Assembly: GCA_016198545.1 (NCBI GenBank)
Contig: JACQIJ010000048.1
Span: 1 to 14,332, forward strand
DNA: 14,332 bases
From: Pseudomonadota bacterium
GTDB taxonomy: Bacteria > Pseudomonadota > Alphaproteobacteria > Micavibrionales > Micavibrionaceae
Reading direction: 5' to 3'
Shown: piece after piece, positions 6,868-14,332 of the stretch
Layout: the number at the start of each line of letters is the position of its first letter
Position numbering within the stretch: the stretch's first letter is position 1
Notes under the pieces: model-generated
The model's database searches: none
Seen by the model: the letters and a program-made list of their open reading frames with translations, nothing else
What the model was told of the DNA's origin: nothing
Program-made: the position numbers and the translations under genes

Positions 6868-7395
6868 ATGCTCGTCTCTGTGGGCCATTTTGTTGGCGCT
6901 GAGAAGTGTCGCAAGGCTGGAATAAACGGATTGCTGATCGACTTTAATTACATCACCAACTGGTGCAGCATCAAGGATATCGCCATCCTGAACGCCGGGA
7001 TCGATGTCATTCCCTCTATGGCGGCTTCAAGCCAAAATGCCGTCATCATCACGGGGTTTGATGATCTTGCTCCCGGCCAGATGAATACGAACAGCGACTA
7101 TAATGCCAACGTCAAAAATTGGCCTACGGCGGCGTTTCCCGGCGAATTGACACCGCACTGGAGTGATTCCGGCTTGTCCAGCATGAAAGCCTGGTTCAAG
7201 TTCGCCTCTCCAGTCGTTCTGACCGGCGTGAAAATATACATGCAAAGCGTCACCACCTACGGATTTCCATCTAATATTCTTTTTGCCGACCAGGACGGTG
7301 TGCCGCTGATCCCTGCATTAGCGCCGTCCGGCATCAATGACTATATCCATATCAACGGCACGAACCGTGCCTATCAATGGACATTCAACTCTTAA
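6868..7395 (+). CDS. Late phage protein of unknown function, possibly a galactose-binding-like jelly roll
   Basis: This 175-aa protein follows the o-spanin by 11 nt. The start at 6868 has an AAAGG ribosome site; an in-frame ATG at 6814 lies inside the o-spanin gene and is less likely. No named family is recognised. The middle (W-x-D-x-G-L-S-S-M-K-A-W-F-K-F, then SPVVLTGVKIYMQS) and the ending AYQWTFNS recall F5/8-type C or related galactose-binding folds, in which such strands frame a ligand site. Placed beside a lectin-like gene at the end of the late operon, it may be a virion decoration or host-binding protein. This function is inference. Confidence 0.6.
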   Translation: MLVSVGHFVGAEKCRKAGINGLLIDFNYITNWCSIKDIAILNAGIDVIPSMAASSQNAVIITGFDDLAPGQMNTNSDYNANVKNWPTAAFPGELTPHWSDSGLSSMKAWFKFASPVVLTGVKIYMQSVTTYGFPSNILFADQDGVPLIPALAPSGINDYIHINGTNRAYQWTFNS

Positions 7396-7413
7396 TCCCA
7401 TTACAGGTCAGGC

Positions 7414-8244
7414 ATGCTGCTAAATATTGGATCGCTAGGGGCTATTCCCCGCCAGCTTGGCAAAAAGCCTCTTTTGGACAGCGTCGTGCCATCAGTTTGT
7501 TGTGAACTCGACGCTACAATACCGGCGAGTTATCCGGGAACGGGACAGGTATGGGCAAACCTGGTAAAGAATCCTGCCGACGGTATTGTGCAGGGAGGAT
7601 ACGACCATACACTAGGATTAGACGACAACGCGGCATCAGATCCGACCTTCGTCGGGATTTCTGGTGATCCAGGAGCATACTGGTCGTTCACAAGCGGCCA
7701 GCGTTTTATCATCCGCAACGGCAACACGCCCTTGCTCCGGGACTTGCACAAAAGCACGGTTTTGACGGATTTTTGGACGGCAGTGATCTGGTACAACCCG
7801 GCCAGCGTGACAGCAGGGCAAATGGTTTTCATCGGGAACGCCACGTCCAATGCCCAGCACGGTTTCAATTTCCGGGTTGAGATCGGCAATACCCGCTATT
7901 CCTTCCGGCAGCATAATGGCAGTGCTCAGGCGACAACGTTCCTGACGGGTGGTATGAACAAGCTGGATGCCTGGAATTATGTGATTTTCAGTTTCAGTCA
8001 GAGTGTCGGACAGGCGCGGTTCTGGAGAAACAGCAAGGATCAGCAGACCGTTGCGCTGGGGGCTTTCGGGGTGACATCATCCGCACCGTCGGCGACGACA
8101 CAGCTTTCCGGGGTTGCAAGCGGCTCCACCCTAACATCCGGCCAGCGTATGGCGCACCTGTCATTCGGGAACGCCTTTCTGAATGATGTCGAGACTGAGG
8201 CGGTGATTGACCTCCTGGTGGCGCGGCATGCGGGGAGATTCTAA
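7414..8244 (+). CDS. LamG / concanavalin A-like lectin domain phage protein
   Basis: This 276-aa protein resembles a group of phage proteins that open with a short attachment segment and continue with a phrase like CELDATIPASYPGTGQVWAN, followed by a concanavalin A-like jelly roll (about residues 60-260). Marks include AAYWSF-like GAYWSFTSGQRFII, FWTAVIWYNPAS, and LDAWNYVIFSFSQS with RFWRNS, typical of LamG-type folds that bind sugars. It is probably a tail-associated receptor-binding or decoration protein. It starts 18 nt after the preceding stop with a weak ribosome site (AGGTCAGG). It is the last gene of the phage block; its TAA lies 6 bp from the stop of the convergent ATPase gene, with no terminator between. 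Confidence 0.7.
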   Translation: MLLNIGSLGAIPRQLGKKPLLDSVVPSVCCELDATIPASYPGTGQVWANLVKNPADGIVQGGYDHTLGLDDNAASDPTFVGISGDPGAYWSFTSGQRFIIRNGNTPLLRDLHKSTVLTDFWTAVIWYNPASVTAGQMVFIGNATSNAQHGFNFRVEIGNTRYSFRQHNGSAQATTFLTGGMNKLDAWNYVIFSFSQSVGQARFWRNSKDQQTVALGAFGVTSSAPSATTQLSGVASGSTLTSGQRMAHLSFGNAFLNDVETEAVIDLLVARHAGRF

Positions 8245-8250
8245 ATCTGC

Positions 8251-11200
8251 TTATTCTTTCTCAAATCCGTGGCTGCTAAACTTCATTGTTCTGCAGTTCT
8301 CAGTAACAGTACGGACGGTGTTATCTGGAACTCCATTTGATATGTCAGCTTCTATCTCCAAAGTCACTTTCACCGAGGCTCCGACAAGTCCAGCAAGATG
8401 CGAAATTATTTCATCAGCTACGCGACCCGCATCACGACCGACTCTTGCGGAATCAAGGGTAATTGAACCGTGAAATCTTTTTGGCTGGGGCGGTTGTACT
8501 TCTCCGTCAGGGGATGGTCCCGCTGTAGGTTCTGGACCTACTGCGGTAGTCGTACCGCTGCCATTTCCGCCTGTTTGAGCCTTAGCCTCCTGATCGTTTT
8601 GCGCAAGGGCAATATCAGGCTTCACTAATAGGCCGGTTAAATTTTGTTCGGTGACATGAACCATCTGTCCGCAACGCAAGCCACGATAGCGTTTTGCGCT
8701 CTCGTCATAGCTTTCGGCATATGCAAATGTATCCCGGCCCCATGTTAAAAGGCTCAATCCGTCACGCACAGCTTGCAGTAAAATGGATGAATCTCTTAAG
8801 CGTGGAAGATAGAGGTAGCGGGAGAAGTCTTCCACGAGCTGCCTGATATCAACGTGATCGCCGCGCCACAGAGGGACTTGATCAAGTTCCAAGCGCAACC
8901 GCGTTGGCGCAAATCCAGTAACCAGCAGCTCATCATTCCTCATTTTTTTGCTTGCACGAACCGCCAGCGGTTCTTGACCCGTAAGCCGAAAACTCTGCCA
9001 CTCGATATTGGATTGGGGCGAGGATTGGGTGGGAACAATAAGCCACTGAAATGCCTCAGGCAGCCTTGCGTTTACAGCACTATCAGCGCTTGTCTTCTGA
9101 CTTTCAGCTTGCTTGACCTGGTATGGAGAAAGATCAAGAGAATCTTTTTCATCCAAAATTCTTTTCCATGCCAAATAACGACGGGCAGAATCTTCCAGAT
9201 CCTGTAGTCTCGTTTTATCAACGGCAAGAAAAGCCAGTGTGTTTCTATAGAGGCGCGGCGCGGTTCCGCGTGTCTCCAGTATAACCTTTGCTGCTGTTTC
9301 TGCTGGGTTTTCTTTTTCTTTTGCGTACGGACTCTCAGTGCCTAAAACAACAAGTCGAGCGTCAAGGTCATCAGGAACGTCCTGACCGCCTTGAGGGAAT
9401 GGATGAACACGCGCAAAATCTCCAGGCTTTCTCAGATCCGCGCGGACTCGTGCGTCAAGTTCACGGACGACAGCGTCTGGATCGGATTTTAGCTGTTCAG
9501 CAAGGTCATCTGCCAGTTTGGTTACAGTAGGTTGCGTTGAATACCAATACCGCGACCCGTCATGATAAAGATAAGTTGCTGCACTGCTCAGGCGACGCAA
9601 GGCATCGCCAAAAATGGCAGCAGATTCCCCTGGCATCACACATCCGAGCTTGATGCGGCGATCCTCTAAGCCCTTATTTGCCGCTTTTTCCGTGGGAGCA
9701 GAGCCGAGATAAATGGCGCGCGCTACACGGCGGCAGGCATGGAATTTTCCAAGGTTAGGGACGTCGCCATCCACGCGTAATGGAAGCGAATTCGGTCCAT
9801 CAACATCTTTTTCGATGACAGGCGTCCAGTTGTCAGGCAGATAGCGCGTTAGCTCAAATTGAACGCGCGGGTCATCAATAGGAATATTGCAGGGCAAAAT
9901 CATCGGATTTTTATCACCCTTTTCCCAAAGGCTGTGAATGACGGCGGCCATTAATCGCAGAACACCGCGTGTGCGCTGGAATTTTACCAGTGTCGACCAG
10001 TCATTATACAAGCGATCAAACACTTCCGGATGGATCGGATAAGCAGCCTTCAGTCGTTTCTCATATTCTGAATCGCGGCATTCTGGAGGAAACTCTTGAT
10101 GCTGTGTACGGTAAAGATCAGCAAAAGCTTTTGCCACAGTATCCCTGGAAATAAATTGGGCTTGATCGATCAGTGGCTCAAACAGACGGCGCCGAACGAT
10201 CTCAAAGCCTTCCTCTGCACTGGCAGGACGCCAAGATGCCTCGACCCGACCAATCGCATTGCGGAGCCTATCTAAAGCTTCCCGGCCACGCTGGCCACCG
10301 ACCTCGACATCGTCCGCCTGAGAGTGGGGAGAACCAGAATTATCTGATGCGGGCAAGCTGACAACCAGCAAGCAGTTCTTGGCAAGTTTTGCAGATTCAG
10401 TTAGCGCCTGAGCGAATGTAAAATGTGTCTCGAAGCTTCCTGCTGGCAGATCGCTTTGATCGTGAAGTTGCCGGGCATAGGCCACCCATTCATCAATGAG
10501 AATGAGAGATGGGCCATAATCATTTAGCAGTTTCCGCAGAACATCGCCGGGGCATGTGGCTTTTTCATCGTCTGCTTTAATCGTGTCATACGCTTTTTTG
10601 GCTTCTTTTGCTCCGCCAGCGGCAAAACCAAGCTGCCATGCCATTTCGCCCCAGAGCGTTCTTACGACGGTGCCATCCTCTTTTGTAACCGGATTGCCGG
10701 GTGATATTTTGTTGCCTACCAGGACAACACGTTTGACGGCAGGAATCTTTTTGACATCAGCTTCTTTCAAGAGTGCTTCTACACCCAAAAGCTCTCCAGG
10801 CGCCGCGCCTGAGAAAAGATGATAGAGCGCCAGCATGGAGTGGGTTTTCCCACCGCCAAAGTTGGTCTGAAGCTGTACAACGGGATCCCCGCCGTTGTTG
10901 CAAATCCGTTCTACGGCGCCTTTCAAAAGCTCTTTCAGGCTTTCAGTCAGGAAGGTGCGGCGGAAAAATTCTGCTGGCTTTTTATATTCGTCGGAGCCTT
11001 CGCCGACATGAACCTGCCAAAGGTCGGCAGCGAACTCGGCCTGCTGGTATTTGCCGCTGGCCACATCCTTGTGGGGATTAACGACCTCACGCCAAGGCTT
11101 TAAATTCCCTGTCGCTTGGCTTTCGATAGCGGTGCCGGATGTTTTGCGTTTTTCTGTCCGGACTTGCTCATCAAAACGGACACGCAGAAGCTCCATTTTC

Positions 11201-11598
11201 ATTTTTTCAAGATCGCCGGATTCAGGCGCGGAAACAGCCATTAAAAGACGTCCAGCGCTATCTAGCGCGCGATAGGCGTCATCTGTTGAGAATGGCTCCT
11301 GGTGTGCCCAGCGATTACGGATAGAAAGAATTTCATTAACCAGACTTCTTTCGGCCTTGCCGAGGGTTTTGCGGAAGACATCCGACCATGTCCGGTCCAT
11401 CACAACCAGCATGACGGCTGTATCATTGATCGATTCTGATTTTCCTTTACCAAGGCGCGAGTCATTAAGAATTTCCGCGACCGTCTGGGGCCATTGCTCT
11501 CCGTAAGAAGATTTAAGCTCCCGTTCTACGAACGGGCGCAAGCCATCACGCAGGCTCTCCATTGCCCGGCCAATCCGTTCTGCGTTACTGATCGCCAT
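8251..11598 (-). CDS. DUF499 (COG1483) AAA-type ATPase with N-terminal Swt1-like HEPN domain
   Basis: This 1,115-aa protein belongs by sequence pattern to the DUF499 family of large P-loop ATPases found in defence islands beside DUF1156 methyltransferases. Residues about 1-125 form a Swt1-like HEPN domain (opening ISNAERIGRAMESLRDGLRPFV) with an intact R-x4-H motif, R94-NRWA-H99, the catalytic signature of HEPN ribonucleases. Walker A is TNFGGGKTH at 245-253 (Lys251, Thr252), Walker B is LILIDE at 365-370, and a sensor-1-like strand LLVVSLPASD lies at 410-419. After a long helical and winged region, a proline/glycine-rich linker (about 1002-1040) leads to a conserved C-terminal domain at 1041-1115 (RFHGSITLD, VGRDAGRVADEII, VRTVTENCRT). 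AAGGAG overlaps the stop of the methyltransferase 12 bp upstream, so the two are probably coupled. The role, ATP-driven sensing or remodelling with possible RNA cleavage upon infection, is inferred. Confidence 0.88.
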   Translation of the reverse strand: MAISNAERIGRAMESLRDGLRPFVERELKSSYGEQWPQTVAEILNDSRLGKGKSESINDTAVMLVVMDRTWSDVFRKTLGKAERSLVNEILSIRNRWAHQEPFSTDDAYRALDSAGRLLMAVSAPESGDLEKMKMELLRVRFDEQVRTEKRKTSGTAIESQATGNLKPWREVVNPHKDVASGKYQQAEFAADLWQVHVGEGSDEYKKPAEFFRRTFLTESLKELLKGAVERICNNGGDPVVQLQTNFGGGKTHSMLALYHLFSGAAPGELLGVEALLKEADVKKIPAVKRVVLVGNKISPGNPVTKEDGTVVRTLWGEMAWQLGFAAGGAKEAKKAYDTIKADDEKATCPGDVLRKLLNDYGPSLILIDEWVAYARQLHDQSDLPAGSFETHFTFAQALTESAKLAKNCLLVVSLPASDNSGSPHSQADDVEVGGQRGREALDRLRNAIGRVEASWRPASAEEGFEIVRRRLFEPLIDQAQFISRDTVAKAFADLYRTQHQEFPPECRDSEYEKRLKAAYPIHPEVFDRLYNDWSTLVKFQRTRGVLRLMAAVIHSLWEKGDKNPMILPCNIPIDDPRVQFELTRYLPDNWTPVIEKDVDGPNSLPLRVDGDVPNLGKFHACRRVARAIYLGSAPTEKAANKGLEDRRIKLGCVMPGESAAIFGDALRRLSSAATYLYHDGSRYWYSTQPTVTKLADDLAEQLKSDPDAVVRELDARVRADLRKPGDFARVHPFPQGGQDVPDDLDARLVVLGTESPYAKEKENPAETAAKVILETRGTAPRLYRNTLAFLAVDKTRLQDLEDSARRYLAWKRILDEKDSLDLSPYQVKQAESQKTSADSAVNARLPEAFQWLIVPTQSSPQSNIEWQSFRLTGQEPLAVRASKKMRNDELLVTGFAPTRLRLELDQVPLWRGDHVDIRQLVEDFSRYLYLPRLRDSSILLQAVRDGLSLLTWGRDTFAYAESYDESAKRYRGLRCGQMVHVTEQNLTGLLVKPDIALAQNDQEAKAQTGGNGSGTTTAVGPEPTAGPSPDGEVQPPQPKRFHGSITLDSARVGRDAGRVADEIISHLAGLVGASVKVTLEIEADISNGVPDNTVRTVTENCRTMKFSSHGFEKE

Positions 11599-11606
11599 GC
11601 CTAAAA

Positions 11607-11612
11607 CTCCTT
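11607..11612 (-). promoter_or_regulatory. Shine-Dalgarno site of the ATPase gene overlapping the methyltransferase stop
   Basis: Read on the minus strand this is AAGGAG, 8 nt before the ATG of the HEPN-ATPase gene. Its first two bases fall within the TAA stop codon (11613-11611) of the methyltransferase. The arrangement supports one transcript and tightly linked translation of the two proteins. Confidence 0.8.
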
Positions 11613-14332
11613 AAATCAATTGACCTTGTTTTTGTTTCGGCGTCTCAACAACCGGCATTTCGCGTGCCAGTCTGCTGATCTCCGGCCAACCCAAAACCAG
11701 GGCGTTATATCCTTGTGCTTCCTGCGACAGTTTTTTCTTTTCACTTGTGTTGTGCAAACGATAAGCGAGTTCGCGCGCGACGTCGCCCTGGATGCCAATA
11801 CGGCGCAAAAGATCCGCTGTCGCAGCGTCACCGGCTTTCTCGTGATGGTAAAGGCGCAACAAATGATGCGTCATCTCCCAGATCGTAAGACGTTGATCTG
11901 TTGCCGGATCCCAGTTTGTTGGCAATTCTTCCGGTCGCAGGAGCCTAACATTCCCGCCCTTCGATGTGATGACGCCAGCTGTCTGCAATCCTTTGATTGA
12001 AGTATTTTTGGCTTTACTGAGCAGTTCTGCGGTTCCAGAGTCTCCGTCTCCAAAGCCATACTGCTCAAACCATGTGATGGCCCAGCGCGTGTCGGCATCA
12101 AAATCGTCTTCCAATTCACTTAAAACTTCGGTCAACGTCTGGTTTATGATGCCCAAAGCCGTCCGCACGGTCATGGGTTTGCCCGTACTTTCCAAAATCT
12201 GGCTGTAACGTGAATATACCGCCATGCCGGGGCCTAGGGCTGCCTGCTGGAAGTCCACCGGAGCAATATTCCCCTGTTGCAAGTGACGCAATGCCGTGGG
12301 CAGAACACGTTTCAGTTCATTACGAAACTGGTTGCTGGAAACCTGTGGCGCATCTGCAGGACGAGGACGACAGGCTAAGACGATATAAGAAGCCAGCGCG
12401 TTTGTTCCCATCGAAACCATGCGCCATTTTTGTGATGCCCGAACGGGCCAAGTCCCGGTGATTTGAAAACCACTGGAAATCAATGCCTCAAGAAGGGTTT
12501 CCCACCCTGTTGTTAGATCTGGAGTACCGATTTCATTACCGTCATCTACGGTACCGCTTTCTTCATCGTCCTGTTTAAAAGCGTAATAAACAGTAAGAGG
12601 ATAAGCAGGATTCATCTTGGTGCGCAGCGCGGTAAAGGCTTTCCGAAAGCCTGATTCAAAATGCTCTTTTGCTTTCTCTTTGTTTCCATCAAATCGTTCT
12701 GGAGATGCTGTAAGCTCGGGCATTTTAGGTACAAGCAAAGTACTAGCAAGATCTGGATAAACGTCACTGACTGTGCGTCTTAACCAAACGTAAAAGAAAT
12801 CACTAAGCCCAGCATAGCTTATGTTGTCGTAGTAGGGTGGATCTGTGCTCACCATTAAGTTAGAGATGCCGTTGGATCCGGTTGCTGCATCAATTTGCCG
12901 AGCAGAGCCAATATTCTTTGTTCCTGCAGTAATCGTGGTTATGCAATCGGCGGCATAATCTTTGCAAGTGTTCCATGAACCTACGGAGTCCCCAAGTATG
13001 TTTGCTTCGGCATGGTCCCATATCATCGGAATAGCTTGCCGACCAAATAAATTCATTACTTTTTGGTTTGAAGGACTCCAGCGGCACAAGGCGTTGTTAA
13101 AATCACCACAACGGTCAACCGCTAAAGCAAGAAAAGTAACTATCGATTTGGCGTATATTTCTGGATTTGAGATGCCACTTTTTTCTGCATCTTCTACTAT
13201 TTGTTGTCCAATATCTTTCACTAAGTCACTTAGCGTGACCATCGCAGTTAGCTGGCGAGGCGTATAAAGGTGATTGAATTGTTCTAAACCATAATTTACG
13301 CACCAGATATTCCGGGGGTCTATTGCTAGTGGCTCTGCTACCTCTCCTTCAGGCGCATGAACCTGAGCTACATCGAAATGATCCTTAGACGCAGGAAGAT
13401 AATGACGACCGCGCCGACCTTCTGCAACAATCGCTAGTAAACATGTTCCTAAACGTCGCGCTTTAGCCTCTGCTTTTAGATAAGAATCTTCAATAGGTTC
13501 ATCAGTTAATAGACAACGGAACTTAGCTCCTCGACCTAATTTCGTTCCAGTAGCTATTTCATTTTTATTGATAGGTGTTCCAGTTTTTATTTCAAAGCGA
13601 TAAGTACCGTTAGCTTTATCTACAATCGGTTCGAGCCAAACAAGATTCCCTTTTTTATTTGATAGCCAATATGTGCTGATTAATGGCACATGCTTGCCTT
13701 TGGCTGCGGGGTTCGGACTGGCTACGGTGCGCGCCCAGATCCAGGCGACAACATTTGCCTCAGTACCGCCCTGACTGGCAGGCAGAGTTACTTTCGGATA
13801 GAGATCGCCAATCTTTTCAATGGCGCGTTCGTAAATAATGCGCCCATAATACCGAACATCGGCGGCCAGACCTTGTGTACCGCGCCATGCCTCACCGCCC
13901 CCCAGACGGCCACGATCCTCCGGATTGACGGGCGGATGGTCGGCCCAGCGCGGCGCCAGTTCAAGGTTGCATTTATTTAGCAATACGGCGACGGGATTCA
14001 GATCACCAGCATGCGCCTCAAAACCCATGCGATTGGCTTCTAGCGGGATGGAGCCGCCGCCAGCGAAAGGATCAAACACAGCGGGCAGTTTGCCGTCACA
14101 GTGCTTGAGCATTTCTTCCCGTGCTCTGGCATAAACTCCAGGCTGCTCATGCAATTTTTTCCCCATCATTTCCCGCATGATGTCGAAAAGTCTTTCTCGC
14201 TCTATATTTTGAGCCTCTTCCGTAGGCCATTTTTCCGGATTAGTTTCCGGGTCATCGACGATGGAGGCAAAAAGAATGGCGCGGGCGGTCGGCAGCGGCA
14301 GGCGCGCCCACCAATGGTGAATGCCTTTAGGA
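11611..14332 (-). CDS. DUF1156 (COG1743) DNA amino-methyltransferase, N-terminus beyond right edge
   Basis: The open frame continues past an internal ATG at 14178 to the window edge. The added 51 residues carry the family's N-terminal mark (KGIHHWWARLPLPTARAILFAS, then IVDDPE), so 14178 is not the start; perhaps 35 residues are missing by comparison with relatives. Counting from the edge (907 residues), motif I is DPFAGGGSIPLEA at residue 87 and motif IV is DPPYYDN at 497, a DPPY type used by N6-adenine or N4-cytosine methyltransferases. Motif I before IV with about 400 residues between suggests an alpha-like order with target recognition in the gap. The C-terminus keeps a family-typical stretch near YNALVLGWPEISRL. 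The relatives' Zn-ribbon cysteines are replaced (SPNPAA at 205-210; C273-LL-T276). It heads the transcript with the ATPase and probably marks host DNA. Confidence 0.88.
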   Translation of the reverse strand, partial: PKGIHHWWARLPLPTARAILFASIVDDPETNPEKWPTEEAQNIERERLFDIMREMMGKKLHEQPGVYARAREEMLKHCDGKLPAVFDPFAGGGSIPLEANRMGFEAHAGDLNPVAVLLNKCNLELAPRWADHPPVNPEDRGRLGGGEAWRGTQGLAADVRYYGRIIYERAIEKIGDLYPKVTLPASQGGTEANVVAWIWARTVASPNPAAKGKHVPLISTYWLSNKKGNLVWLEPIVDKANGTYRFEIKTGTPINKNEIATGTKLGRGAKFRCLLTDEPIEDSYLKAEAKARRLGTCLLAIVAEGRRGRHYLPASKDHFDVAQVHAPEGEVAEPLAIDPRNIWCVNYGLEQFNHLYTPRQLTAMVTLSDLVKDIGQQIVEDAEKSGISNPEIYAKSIVTFLALAVDRCGDFNNALCRWSPSNQKVMNLFGRQAIPMIWDHAEANILGDSVGSWNTCKDYAADCITTITAGTKNIGSARQIDAATGSNGISNLMVSTDPPYYDNISYAGLSDFFYVWLRRTVSDVYPDLASTLLVPKMPELTASPERFDGNKEKAKEHFESGFRKAFTALRTKMNPAYPLTVYYAFKQDDEESGTVDDGNEIGTPDLTTGWETLLEALISSGFQITGTWPVRASQKWRMVSMGTNALASYIVLACRPRPADAPQVSSNQFRNELKRVLPTALRHLQQGNIAPVDFQQAALGPGMAVYSRYSQILESTGKPMTVRTALGIINQTLTEVLSELEDDFDADTRWAITWFEQYGFGDGDSGTAELLSKAKNTSIKGLQTAGVITSKGGNVRLLRPEELPTNWDPATDQRLTIWEMTHHLLRLYHHEKAGDAATADLLRRIGIQGDVARELAYRLHNTSEKKKLSQEAQGYNALVLGWPEISRLAREMPVVETPKQKQGQLI

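Noticed and set aside
8236..8248. Small inverted repeat AGATT-cta-AATCT at the convergent junction as a terminator
   Set aside because: The stem is only five AT-rich pairs with no T-run on either strand, so it is too weak to call.
14176..14178. ATG as the start of the methyltransferase
   Set aside because: The frame stays open to the window edge and the upstream residues carry the conserved HHWWAR...ARAILFA family segment, so this is an internal methionine.

Overview
The window holds two blocks that read toward each other. Positions 196-8244 (+ strand) are the end of a tailed-phage late operon: tail tip, fibres, lysis genes and two probable surface-binding proteins. Positions 8251-14332 (- strand) are part of a defence-type operon: a DUF1156/COG1743 DNA amino-methyltransferase that runs off the right edge, followed by a DUF499/COG1483 ATPase with an N-terminal Swt1-like HEPN domain. 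The two stop codons are only 6 bp apart. An i-spanin/o-spanin pair with a lipobox shows a Gram-negative host. The tail-tip module (DUF6950 next to a TipJ-like protein with a glycine-rich N-terminus) and the GC-rich coding resemble alphaproteobacterial prophages, but the lineage is an inference.

Layout. Positions 1-195 are AT-rich and hold the end of a possible small membrane-protein ORF (2-127) and a clear intrinsic terminator (154-178) only 17 nt before the first tail gene. Positions 196-2448 encode the DUF6950 NlpC/P60-like protein and the TipJ-like tail tip protein with an FN3 domain. Positions 2453-5391 encode a repeat-bearing tail fibre protein and a pectate-lyase-fold tailspike with a duplicated C-terminal domain. 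Positions 5416-6856 are a compact lysis cassette: small membrane/coiled-coil protein, M15 endolysin, holin-like protein, i-spanin and an out-of-frame overlapping o-spanin. Positions 6868-8244 encode two late, probably carbohydrate-binding proteins. Most of these genes abut, overlap by 4 nt, or lie within about 25 nt of each other with Shine-Dalgarno sites, so they look co-transcribed.

In the minus-strand block the methyltransferase (11611 to beyond 14332) lies 12 bp upstream of the ATPase (8251-11598), and the ATPase ribosome site overlaps the methyltransferase stop codon, so the two are translationally close and probably coupled. The ATPase keeps an intact HEPN R-x4-H motif plus Walker A and B motifs. 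A plausible reading is a modification enzyme paired with an ATP-driven sensor or effector carrying an RNase-type domain. Genome surveys place these two families in defence islands, often with helicase or nuclease genes; any such partner would lie past the right edge. The methyltransferase changes base composition sharply inside the gene and has lost the Zn-ribbon cysteines I recall from relatives.

No integrase, att site, tRNA, IS element or CRISPR array is visible, so it is undecided whether the defence operon is prophage cargo or flanking chromosome. There is no gene-free stretch longer than 300 bp.
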